40,000 bases of DNA from the NCBI GenBank assembly GCA_000818945.1, contig KN805400.1, positions 261,845 to 301,844 of the forward strand. Reading direction: 5' to 3'. The position numbers and the translations under genes are program-made. Of the stretch, positions 1 through 8,607 are shown one piece after another (positions within the stretch are counted from its first letter, which is position 1; the number at the start of each line of letters is the position of its first letter). The notes beneath the pieces were generated by a model, which ran no database searches, was not told the origin of the DNA, and worked only from the letters and a program-made list of their open reading frames with translations. The DNA is from Schizochytrium sp. CCTCC M209059 (taxonomy: Eukaryota > Sar > Bigyra > Thraustochytrida > Thraustochytriidae).

Positions 1-368
1 CGCGCGCGCGCGGGAGGGGAGCGGAGGCGCGCTGCTGGACGGGCGGCCTGCTGGATGGCGGATGGACGCATGCAGGCATGGATTGATGAAAGGATGGACG
101 GATGCCGCGAAATGCAGCCATGGAAGGACTGAGACCGCGCCCGTGCGCCTGCGCCTGCGCCTGCGCCTGCGCGGGCGAGAGGAGGGAGGAAAGGCGGGGA
201 CGCGCGGGCGAGGCGAGGATGAAAGACGGGCTGACTGACGAGGAGAACCGCGCGGCGATGTTGTTGCCTGCGGATGGTGAGACATGTCACAGCCAAACCC
301 GCGAATAGAAACAGGAAGGCAAGCAAAGTACAAGCTAAAAGCTTTTTTTCTTCCTTATCAAGAACACG
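1..368. other. 5' flank of SDHD, low-complexity
   Basis: GC-rich flank with no supportable gene. It opens with a CG dinucleotide run (1-12), continues with imperfect GGATG-type repeats (about 50-103) and a TGCGCC hexamer array (about 144-172). Short ORFs here have repeat-driven composition and no recognisable domain. The SDHD promoter and 5' UTR presumably lie in the right-hand part, but no core element is clear. Confidence 0.5.
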
Positions 369-1160
369 ATGCTCCGCACCATGATGCCCATGGGCCGCCA
401 GCTCGCCTCGGCAGGCCTCGTCGGCGCACGGCCTGCTCTGCGCCTTACGGCCACGCGCTCCATGGCCACTAAGTCAGACGCACCCTTCAGCCTGGTCGCA
501 GGTACGTGAACGACGAAAGCAAAGCCTCTTCTTCTTGCCCATGAAAGGCAAGGGGGTGGAGAGAAAAGAACAGTTTTTTGCAAATAAACCTTTTCGAGGC
601 AGAGCCCAGCAACGAGAACCAAAACCAAAACCAAAACAAAAGAGTGGAGGGGAGAGGGGAGAGTCAATGATTGAATGCGGGAATTGTGTTTACTGACTTA
701 TCAACGGATGACTCCGACGGACCGGCGGACCGACGATAATCCTTAACTCGACTCATCTCTCTATGCGCACCCCATCTCTCGTGTAACTTAATGTGTGCTG
801 CTGCTCATAGCTGACCAGTCAATCGCCGTGCAAAAGCTCTTCCACCAGACTAGCCTTGCGTCGCTGGCTCTCACGCCCATTGCCGTCCTGGCGCACCCCA
901 GCTTTCTCTCGATGCCCATTGACATTGTCCTCTCTGTGGTCTTCCCGCTCCACGCCCACATTGGCATCAACTGGATCCTCACTGATTACGTCCCGGCCGC
1001 CACCCCTAACAGCGCCATCCGCTACGGTGTTCTCGCCGTCACCGGTCTCACCATTCTGGGCCTTCTCAAGGTGAGCATTGTCGACGAGGGCCTCGTCGGC
1101 ACCCTCAAGGCCACCTGGTCTAGTCCCGAGGAGCTCAAGAAGTCGCGCGATTCCAAATAA
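369..1160 (+). CDS. SDHD: Succinate dehydrogenase membrane anchor subunit (CybS), complex II
   Basis: Two exons, 369-501 and 811-1160, join in frame to give 160 aa. The product is the small cytochrome-b anchor of succinate dehydrogenase, which sits in the inner mitochondrial membrane, holds heme b and helps form the ubiquinone site. Exon 1 encodes an Arg/Ser-rich, acid-poor N-terminus typical of a mitochondrial presequence. Exon 2 encodes three hydrophobic segments. The family signature H-A-H-I-G...T-D-Y-V is present: His92 matches the heme ligand, and Asp103-Tyr104 match the quinone-site pair, with the same 12-residue spacing as bacterial SdhD. The split codon (G + CT = Ala45) confirms the junction. 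The start is the first ATG before the presequence. The gene is convergent with its right neighbour. Length and motifs fit the family well; function is inferred from homology. Confidence 0.93.
502..810 (+). other. Intron of SDHD (309 bp)
   Basis: Starts GTACGTGA at 502 and ends CTCATAG at 810. Removing it joins the presequence exon to the membrane-domain exon without a frame change (phase 1). It contains a short CCAAAA repeat near 617-640. No other gene is visible in it. Confidence 0.9.
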
Positions 1161-1522
1161 GCTTTGAGCTAATCTTGTGGGCGAACCCTCTGGGGTCGTC
1201 CTTTCTTTGCCTCTACACGCCGTTCTTCTACATCGCCTCCACTTCCCTCTCCAGTCCTAAACACCTAACACATTGAAACACAGTTTGGGGTCACGTCGCT
1301 AGTGTAGAGGGCAAAGACGGAGTCTCTTTGGAATTTGGGCAGAGTAAGCAAGGCAGTGCAGAGGGAGAGTGGGGAGAAAGTAGAGTTGCTTTCCAAACTT
1401 CTTTTTCGGCGTGATCAAGTGCGTGTGTATGCATGTGCTCGTTTCGTTGTGTACCTCTCTGCTTGCTTGCTTGCTTGCTTGCTTCCCTGTCTATAACTCC
1501 TTGTTGCCAAACAATATAAATC
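1161..1522. other. Convergent 3' intergenic region, SDHD / methyltransferase
   Basis: Tail-to-tail gap that should hold both 3' UTRs and polyadenylation sites. The only notable sequence is a perfect (GCTT)6 array at 1461-1484. No gene is supportable. Confidence 0.6.
1461..1484. repeat. (GCTT)6 microsatellite
   Basis: Six perfect GCTT units, 38 bp downstream of the methyltransferase stop codon. The same unit recurs at 14041-14098 and 24110-24138. Confidence 0.9.
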
Positions 1523-2860
1523 TTACTCAGTCTGAGACGAAGACGCTTCTTGCATGGGAGAATTCTGCTTCTCCTCAACTCCTTTAATTTCCTCCTTTTT
1601 GGCAAGAAAACCTAGTCGCTCGAGACGTGCTACCCCTGCCTCGGCAGCTAGCCGCGGCACGTCCAAGATTCCAGCGGCACGAGCTTCGCGCATTTCCGTC
1701 TTCGACCATCGTCGCAAATTGTAGCGATCCAAATAAAGCTGTTCAAGCTCCAAAAGCTCGGTCTTGAGTGTTGCCATGAGCTGGTGCACATACATACGAC
1801 TCACAGGAACCTCGAGGGATGTAATTTCGATGCGATAGGTCCTTGCCATTCTACGCGACCAGGGCTCAATGTATCGATCAAAGGCGTACGCGCGAAAACG
1901 CGCGCCGTAAAGATGTTTGCGGAGTCGGCTGTATAACTCATTGGGCTCAAAGTGGTCTGGGTCATAGTACATGCCAAGGGAGCCTTCCCACACGAGGGGA
2001 AACCGCGCACGCGGACAAAAGGTCGGATGCGGCCACGCAAACTTGTGCGTGATCGAACCGACCTGGTGAAAGCCCGCGTCGCCATCCTTATAGCCGCGAG
2101 ACCGGTAGCCAAGCTCCGAGTCCGCTTTAGCTAGTCGGTAGAGAGCCGGCTGCGCTGGCTCAACATCCTTCATCAATAGACCTGCCTGCGCAGCTTGATC
2201 TTGGACCTGCCACGTATTCGCCCAGAGTAACCTCTTGAATCGCTCTGCCTGTGTACCACCCTGGCCTGAAATGAGGCTTACCCAAATCTGCCCCTCGCCG
2301 GCGCGAATAAATTGCCGCGCGCACAGGAAAAAATCTCCCAAAAGTTTGCGATTGACCTGAACCTTGCTCTGGCCGCCGTAATGAGGAAAGTTGAACAGCA
2401 CGAACTGCGCGTACGGCGGACCTTCGCCGAAAATCTCTCGTTGCTTATCACCCTCGATCTTGCGCGCGTCAACACCATGCACGAGACGCACGTTGCTAAA
2501 TTCTTCTTCAATGCGTTTGCGAATTGCAGGGTATCGTTTGTACTTGAGCATCTCCTCGGCCGTGTCGAGCGTCGTGCCCACAATTCTGGCACGGCGCTTC
2601 TCTCGTTGAAGTAGAATCGCAAGCGAAAGCGTGTAGGAGCAGTCGCCATCGCCGCACACCAGCACGAGCGGGCCCTGGTCTTCCTGCTCGTTGTCGTGTC
2701 CCTCCTTGTTCTCGCTGTCGCCACCACCAATCGTTCCAGCATCGGCCGGGAGACCTAGCGTCGTCAAGTCTGCGCGTACATGGTGCTGCGAGACCGAGCC
2801 ATCGGGGGCGCCCAGCCTCCGCAGGTCTGCCAGCTCCAGAGCCCCGTCGGCAGCCGCCAT
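1523..2860 (-). CDS. BMT5-like rRNA (uridine-N3) methyltransferase-domain protein
   Basis: A 445-aa single-exon gene on the minus strand. The ATG at 2860 is chosen because the frame further upstream opens only with TTG. The N-terminal half is a BMT5-like (DUF2431) Rossmann methyltransferase. It has the SAM-loop motif C-G-D-G-D-C-S (about residues 69-75) and the family motif N-F-P-H-Y-G-G-Q (about 157-164), followed by a V-S-L-I-S-G-Q-G-G-T segment. Yeast Bmt5 methylates a uridine in 25S rRNA. The C-terminal half (about 240-400) resembles animal FDXACB1, with a G-Y..G-F-H stretch and a region like the ferredoxin-fold anticodon-binding domain of mitochondrial PheRS. That second assignment is weaker. 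The last 30 residues are polar and acidic. An RNA-modifying role is likely; the target is not determined by the sequence. Confidence 0.85.
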   Translation of the reverse strand: MAAADGALELADLRRLGAPDGSVSQHHVRADLTTLGLPADAGTIGGGDSENKEGHDNEQEDQGPLVLVCGDGDCSYTLSLAILLQREKRRARIVGTTLDTAEEMLKYKRYPAIRKRIEEEFSNVRLVHGVDARKIEGDKQREIFGEGPPYAQFVLFNFPHYGGQSKVQVNRKLLGDFFLCARQFIRAGEGQIWVSLISGQGGTQAERFKRLLWANTWQVQDQAAQAGLLMKDVEPAQPALYRLAKADSELGYRSRGYKDGDAGFHQVGSITHKFAWPHPTFCPRARFPLVWEGSLGMYYDPDHFEPNELYSRLRKHLYGARFRAYAFDRYIEPWSRRMARTYRIEITSLEVPVSRMYVHQLMATLKTELLELEQLYLDRYNLRRWSKTEMREARAAGILDVPRLAAEAGVARLERLGFLAKKEEIKGVEEKQNSPMQEASSSQTE

Positions 2861-3325
2861 CTGGCCCCGCCCTGCGCAAGCAAGCAAGCTCGCTCGATAG
2901 CTCCCGCGCCCTCTCCGCTTTGTTCTCTGCTCTGCTCTGCTCAGCTCTGCTCTCCTGCCTTCTGCCTGGCCGGTACTTTTGCGTTGCGCAAAAATAAATT
3001 AGGGTTGCGCAGCTCCTGGCGCGTCCCCTTCCGTTGGGCCTGCCGGGTTTGTCTGTTCGAGTCCCACAAGCTCAGCTTGGAGCTCGAGCTTGCTTGACCC
3101 TTGGAGCGAGATAGCGAGCGAGCTAGCTAGCTAGCTAGCTAGCTAGCTGCGAGGCGGTTGGGCTCGACGCGAAGAAATCGTTTGCACAGTCAACCAACCA
3201 TCGCCGTCGCATTCTCTCACGCCCTGTTCTGGTCCTCGTGCCGCCCGCTGTCGCCGTGGCCGTCACCCGCCAGTCCGTGCAGAGCGAACGGTAGATCGAG
3301 TCGAGCGTCTCGCTCGGGAAGAGCC
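2861..3325. promoter_or_regulatory. Divergent promoter region, methyltransferase / multidomain protein
   Basis: Head-to-head gap between two start codons, so it must hold promoters for both strands. It contains a run of GCTCT units (about 2925-2950) and a perfect (AGCT)7 array at 3121-3148. No TATA box in a convincing position was seen. The right part may be 5' UTR of the plus-strand gene. Confidence 0.5.
3121..3148. repeat. (AGCT)7 microsatellite
   Basis: Seven perfect AGCT units, self-complementary, 177 bp before the first ATG of the downstream gene. Being a palindromic unit, it can fold on either strand. Confidence 0.95.
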
Positions 3326-6300
3326 ATGAGACGAGGAGGAGGAGGAGGGGGAGGACGACGACGACGACACGGGGAAGGCAATCGAGGCTGCGAAAGAGGA
3401 GCGACGATGCCTGCACAGCCTGCACAGCCTGCACAGACGCCTCGGCGAAGGCCGAGATCAGGATGCCGCGGGGGGAAGACGATCAAGGCCGCGTTGATTA
3501 CGGTGCTCGTTGCACTAGCTATTCCCGTTCACGCCCTCGTTCGCATCGACACAGAGCTGACAACGACAAGCGCCATGACATCAACGACAGCGATGACAAC
3601 GTCAACAATGACGAGCTCGAGCCAATCTGAACATTCATCATCGCAAGCCGTCCGCCTCGCCTGGACGCCTGCTGAAGAGCATATTCTAAACGGCCAAGGA
3701 TTCTCCATTGAGCGTGCAGAGCTTGGCGGCACTTGGTCAGAGATTGCGCGTCTCGAAGCGTCCTCGAGCAGCCAGGGCCCACGCGAGGTGCAGCTTGTCA
3801 CGTCCCGTGCAGACGAGGGCCAGTCCATCACCGCAGGAAGCTTTCGTCTATCCCTGCAAAAAGATGGAATTCACGACGCAGACACAGAGACACACTCCAT
3901 GACTGATTGGATCTCGTTCGATGCATCAGCAGCCGATCTAAATGGCGCCCTCGAGGCACTCGGCAACATCGGTTCCGTTCGCACGACAAGGTCAGGCCCA
4001 GACACGCAAGGAGGATATCAATGGACAGTGACTTTTATGGATGCTGCTGAAAGTTATCCAGCCCTGCAAGTTGTTACGAGTACATTGGATGCGCTCGCGT
4101 CCGGGGATCAACTGCGAACGGTCACCGTCTCGGAAATACGTCCAGGGACCTCGCACGCATTTCCGTGCATCAATGATCCTGATCGACGAGTGCCTTCGAA
4201 AAGCATGTGCACCTTCTTCGATGACTCGGTTCTTCCTTACCACGTCTACATGTACCGGATTCGCGCCCTCTTGCGTGGCCCCGCTGGTGAACGCTTATGG
4301 TCTGCATATTCCGAGGTCTCGGCACGAGTGAATATTCCTGGCTCACGCGTGCTCGCAAGCGCAAGCAGCCTCAGCCTCGCTTCGGTGAGTGCCGAGGGAT
4401 TTCGAATTGCCGTTCACGACTCTGCGCCGGAGGGCACGATCGTACAGCTTGAAGCAGAACCCGGAGTTTGGACTACGCTTGCAAAGGCAACAACTGGGGA
4501 TACAAACGACTATGAAGCCACAGGACTCGACTCGAGTGCAGAGTATGCGGTTCGTGCTCTGGTCCCGGGTCAAGACGGCGTGCACGCAGACACCAAGGTG
4601 TTCCGCACCGCCGACGCCTCTCTCAGCGGTATTGAGCTCAATATTGTCCCTGATGGACCCGAGAGTGTCTTGGCCACATGGACGCAAATGCGCGACCAAG
4701 TGACTGAATTTCAGCTCCAGGCGCGCGAGCTTTTAGACGGTCGTCGGTCAACAGAGTACTTGGACGACGATAACGGCGCCTGGACGCATGTCGTTCTTAA
4801 AGGTCTCCCCCAGTATCACGTCGGTCGTGCCGAAGTGCAAACAATTACAACACGAGTGGATGCAGGCAGTGGCTCCATTGACGGAGGCAGCTACCAGCTT
4901 GCGTTCCGAGATGCAAAAAGCCCAAGCGATCCTATCGCGTACGATGCTACCGCAAGCGAGGTTCAGCTTGTGCTCGAAGGCCTCGGCATCAACGCTCGGT
5001 CCGTGACACGGTCAGCGCCTACGGCAGAAGGAGGATATACGTATTCGGTCATTTTTGATCCTCTTTTGCACCCAGGCGATCAGCCCCCGCTGCTCGTGAT
5101 AGCAGAGACCTTGTCAACAGCGTCGAGCGGCTCGTGGTCAGGCGCAGGCGGTCCCGTTGCTGTGTCAACCGCACGAGATGGTGTGGCTCCAGTCTATGCA
5201 GCCCAATCAGAGGTTCTTGAGGCCTCTGTCGCGGGACTCAAAGCCTATACCTGGTATGCCTTTCGCATTCGTAGCGTTTATGTGAGCGCCTCAACGGGCC
5301 GCCTTGAGGCCGGGAGTTGGAGTACTCCAGTGGGGCCCGTGCGAACCGACATGGCCCCGAACGCTCTCGTTGATGCACCAAACGGTCTCGATTTGCAGGA
5401 CGCACGCGCACGCGCGCTGGCAGACGTCCTTGTCGAAGCGGGCGAGGCTGGCATGGCACCGCGGTCCGCTGACCCGCTATTTGTAAGTGGGGTTGGCCTT
5501 GGCGGTGGCGCTTCTACAGGCGCCAATGGAGATGCTCAGCAGGGTTACCACGGAGGACCTGGCCTCGTCGTGATTCGCCCACGGACATCTCACGGAGCTG
5601 GGATACACGATCGCACTTGGGCAGCAAAGGTCTTCTTCTATACAGGCACCACCCAAATTTACGTGCCTCCTGCGGATGCGCGCATTGATCAGCTCGACAT
5701 CAAGATGTGGGGCGGCGGCGGCGGCAGTAGCTCGAGTCTCGGATCCCTCGACACGCACGGCGGTGCCGGGGCCTTTGTTCATGCACGTATTGCTCTTCGT
5801 GTCCTACGTGGGCCTTTGCATGTTCGCGTAGGCGGCGGAGGTGCGTCTGGAGGTAGCGGTGGAATGGGCGGCTGGAATGGTGGCGGCAACGGCGGCAAGG
5901 GCACCTTGCGACGTGGCGGCGGCGGCGGCGGCGCATCCTCCATCTTTCTCAGTGACGCAAGCTCTCCGATTTTGGCTGCAGCCGGAGGCGGTGGCGCCGG
6001 CGGTGCCGACTACTGCTGTGCACATGGAGGCGATGCCCATGGAAACGGCGCGGTCCCTGACGCTGCAACAGTCCTCCTAGGACTCCCCGCAGTTGATAAT
6101 AACACGGTCGCATTTGCGGAGCACCACAACAAGGACCTGGGTCTTGCACCCGAGGCAAATTATACTTTGCTCGCGAGCGCAGGTAGTGGGGCGACGAGCT
6201 CCCGAGGCGGCCAAGGAGGCAAAGCGGGTTCATACGAATCGTCCCTCAAAACGCAAGCTTCTAGCGGCGCCCTTGGACGCGGTGGAGACGGAGGTAGTGG

Positions 6301-8470
6301 GCACGAAGGCGGTGGCGGCGGTGGCGGCGGCTTCATGGGAGGTGGCGGTGGAGGTAGTGGCGTGGAAGGCGGTGGCGGCGGTGGTGGAAGCTCTTTCGTG
6401 CTTGCCGAAGTACTCTTTCTCTCGCGAGTGAGCGCAGAGACCCCATTTGCCTCGTTTACTTCGCCACACGTGGAACTTGTCGAGAAAACCTCGCAAACGC
6501 TTTTGATAACCTGGCCTCCGCAACACGGGGCGCGGTACATTGTTGAGATTTCGCGAGGGCTTGGCAACGAAGATTTTGCCGTCGCAAAACATGTTTCTGG
6601 CGCAAACGAGGCCCTGTTGCAAGGTCTTGAACCTGACGCCGTCTATGCGGTGCGCGTGCGCGCCATATCGTCACGTGGCGGACCGGAGCGCGTAGGCGAG
6701 GCTCTTGTGGTGCAAATGTTGAGCAAACCACTTCCTGAATGGTCGTCCATAGAGTTCCAGCCTTTCGCCATGCCTTTGCAAACGCGACTGCGATCGAGCG
6801 AAGATGTGGACGAACACTTGCTGAGCTATGCCTGGGAGAATGATCCGGGAAGCGGAAGTGGGCGCGCAAATCCGGCAACTGCACAGCTCCAGTCTGCAGA
6901 GGCGCGGTGGATGCCTCGTCATGGCCACACGGCCACTTTTCTCGATAATGGGCGCATCTACATGTTTGGAGGATTTACAGATGGTCGGCCTTGCGCGCTG
7001 GCCTCGGGCCACATTTCCATGGACTGCGTCCAGGGTAGACGCACGACGAGCGAGTTGTGGGTTTTTGACCCTGCTGCCAGCACGTGGGAGCTGGAAATGC
7101 GCGTCTCGGCGCTGCCAGCTCCGCCGCCAAGAGGCCTGCACACAGCAGCTCAATGGGAAAATCGATTATACGTATTTGGAGGCATTGTCTACTCTCGCGC
7201 GGACCGCGAAGAAACTATCGGGGTATCCGCTAGCGAGCAAAGGGACGCAGATGGGCGTCTCGTGTCATTTTCGATCGATTCGCCCCTCTCGTTGAGCAAC
7301 GCGCCCGACGACTGGGATCGCAGCGCTCTCGCGGACTTTTATGTGTATGATCCAACGCAAAACCTGCAAGCCATCGTGAAAGGTGCCGCAGAAGTCAGCT
7401 TTGAGTCCGCAGTTGAAGGCAGCATGCTAATTTCCCCTGGTACCGAGGCCTCAATGACGCCTACAAACGCGAACGGCGAGGATCTTTGCGTGATTGCCAT
7501 TGAGCGCGTCGAACTCGAGATTGATCACCCGTGTCCCAATTCCTTGCGCGTGTGGTTGCGTGGCCCCGGTACGGAAGGTCGTAACGTCGACGATACGTTT
7601 GGCACGCTTCTCATGGACCTGCGCAGCAGTGCGCGCCAAGGATGCATCGTTGGTCGCAACGACACCAGGACGTCACTAATTCTTGAGGACGATGCTGCGC
7701 TGAGCTTTCGCGACGGGTTTCACATGCAAGCGGAAGGCACGTTTCGGCCAGCATCTCCTCTTGGAGGGTACGCCGGCGTGCTCTATAGTGGAAATGGGTG
7801 GTCAATTGCTGTGGCGGATGAAGAGTTGAATGGAGATGTGACAGGAGCATCGCTGGTTTCGTGGCGAGCACACGTTGCCGTGCATCCGTGCGAGCCGAAA
7901 CCTACATGGACGCAGCTCGCAGGTGGACCCCCAGCTCGCTATAAACATACGAGCATGTCGGTGAATGGGCAAATATTCATCTTCGGAGGAAAGGACCCCG
8001 TCGCAGGGCTTCGAAATGACCTCTGGGTGTATGATATTGCCAGCGGTGTATGGGAAGAACGTGGGAAAGTGGACACGAGCGCAGTTCGGGACAGAGAAAT
8101 GTTCCTGCCCATGCAAAGTTTGGGCCACTTGTTCGTTTTTGACGCCACTATGCCCCATACCTTGCACACGATTGACATTTTTACCGAGGAGCGTGTTGTT
8201 GTAAACATATCGCTTGCAACGGAGATCCCGGCAAGGCGCACTGCACCAGCTGTGGTTAGTGTCGGCACTTCGCTTTGGGTTTTCGGGGGTTATGCAGGCG
8301 TGAAGAGTCTGGACGATACGTGGCGTCTTGCGTTGGACTGCGTGTCTTCCAATGCGGAAGCTCTGAAGGCGAGATGTTTTGGTACTGATATTGATGACAC
8401 GCTAGCCTGTGCAAGTACCTGCACAGCGACGAGCCTTTTTCGTGCCGCTCTGTGTGCTAGAACAGCATAG
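3326..8470 (+). CDS. Giant secreted multidomain protein: FN3, Gly-rich, Kelch with nested P domain
   Basis: Single exon, 1,714 aa from the ATG at 3326; an ATG at 3407 gives a more usual signal-peptide length. A hydrophobic core (about 3481-3537) follows an Arg-rich n-region, so entry into the secretory pathway is likely. Next comes a Thr/Ser/Met stretch, then fibronectin-III-like modules (about 3650-5360). Two of these contain a related inserted domain (3800-4130 and 4860-5200; each ends G-G-Y-x-[WY]-[TS]-V). An ALK/LTK-type glycine-rich domain spans 5600-6400. Another FN3 module lies at 6460-6720. Kelch motifs (I-Y-M-F-G-G-F, L-Y-V-F-G-G, I-F-I-F-G-G-K, L-W-V-F-G-G-Y) span 6890-8330. Between Kelch repeats, at 7390-7890, lies a proprotein-convertase P (Homo B) domain. 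The C-terminus is Cys-containing with no TM helix. A cell-surface or matrix adhesion role is inferred; I do not recognise a named orthologue. Confidence 0.85.
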   Translation: MRRGGGGGGGRRRRHGEGNRGCERGATMPAQPAQPAQTPRRRPRSGCRGGKTIKAALITVLVALAIPVHALVRIDTELTTTSAMTSTTAMTTSTMTSSSQSEHSSSQAVRLAWTPAEEHILNGQGFSIERAELGGTWSEIARLEASSSSQGPREVQLVTSRADEGQSITAGSFRLSLQKDGIHDADTETHSMTDWISFDASAADLNGALEALGNIGSVRTTRSGPDTQGGYQWTVTFMDAAESYPALQVVTSTLDALASGDQLRTVTVSEIRPGTSHAFPCINDPDRRVPSKSMCTFFDDSVLPYHVYMYRIRALLRGPAGERLWSAYSEVSARVNIPGSRVLASASSLSLASVSAEGFRIAVHDSAPEGTIVQLEAEPGVWTTLAKATTGDTNDYEATGLDSSAEYAVRALVPGQDGVHADTKVFRTADASLSGIELNIVPDGPESVLATWTQMRDQVTEFQLQARELLDGRRSTEYLDDDNGAWTHVVLKGLPQYHVGRAEVQTITTRVDAGSGSIDGGSYQLAFRDAKSPSDPIAYDATASEVQLVLEGLGINARSVTRSAPTAEGGYTYSVIFDPLLHPGDQPPLLVIAETLSTASSGSWSGAGGPVAVSTARDGVAPVYAAQSEVLEASVAGLKAYTWYAFRIRSVYVSASTGRLEAGSWSTPVGPVRTDMAPNALVDAPNGLDLQDARARALADVLVEAGEAGMAPRSADPLFVSGVGLGGGASTGANGDAQQGYHGGPGLVVIRPRTSHGAGIHDRTWAAKVFFYTGTTQIYVPPADARIDQLDIKMWGGGGGSSSSLGSLDTHGGAGAFVHARIALRVLRGPLHVRVGGGGASGGSGGMGGWNGGGNGGKGTLRRGGGGGGASSIFLSDASSPILAAAGGGGAGGADYCCAHGGDAHGNGAVPDAATVLLGLPAVDNNTVAFAEHHNKDLGLAPEANYTLLASAGSGATSSRGGQGGKAGSYESSLKTQASSGALGRGGDGGSGHEGGGGGGGGFMGGGGGGSGVEGGGGGGGSSFVLAEVLFLSRVSAETPFASFTSPHVELVEKTSQTLLITWPPQHGARYIVEISRGLGNEDFAVAKHVSGANEALLQGLEPDAVYAVRVRAISSRGGPERVGEALVVQMLSKPLPEWSSIEFQPFAMPLQTRLRSSEDVDEHLLSYAWENDPGSGSGRANPATAQLQSAEARWMPRHGHTATFLDNGRIYMFGGFTDGRPCALASGHISMDCVQGRRTTSELWVFDPAASTWELEMRVSALPAPPPRGLHTAAQWENRLYVFGGIVYSRADREETIGVSASEQRDADGRLVSFSIDSPLSLSNAPDDWDRSALADFYVYDPTQNLQAIVKGAAEVSFESAVEGSMLISPGTEASMTPTNANGEDLCVIAIERVELEIDHPCPNSLRVWLRGPGTEGRNVDDTFGTLLMDLRSSARQGCIVGRNDTRTSLILEDDAALSFRDGFHMQAEGTFRPASPLGGYAGVLYSGNGWSIAVADEELNGDVTGASLVSWRAHVAVHPCEPKPTWTQLAGGPPARYKHTSMSVNGQIFIFGGKDPVAGLRNDLWVYDIASGVWEERGKVDTSAVRDREMFLPMQSLGHLFVFDATMPHTLHTIDIFTEERVVVNISLATEIPARRTAPAVVSVGTSLWVFGGYAGVKSLDDTWRLALDCVSSNAEALKARCFGTDIDDTLACASTCTATSLFRAALCARTA

Positions 8471-8607
8471 ACTGGGGTAATTAAATTAAGGCAGTTTTGC
8501 TTTGACGGTTTGATACGCCATCGCGCAGAAGTAAAGGATACCCAAAGAGAGAGAGAGAGAATGTGTGGAGGCAAGTCTTTTTGAAGAGAGTTCGGATGCG
8601 CATGGAT

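Noticed and set aside
617..640. Telomere-like CCAAAA repeat in the SDHD intron
   Set aside because: Only about three units inside a spliced intron; not a telomeric array.
3040..3075. T-arm-like GTTCGAGTCCC near 3056
   Set aside because: The flanking 5-bp stem does not pair and no acceptor or anticodon stem can be drawn upstream.
3158..3325. Upstream extension of the multidomain protein frame from a TTG
   Set aside because: Non-ATG start and no homology. The in-frame ATGs at 3326 and 3407 lie before the signal peptide.
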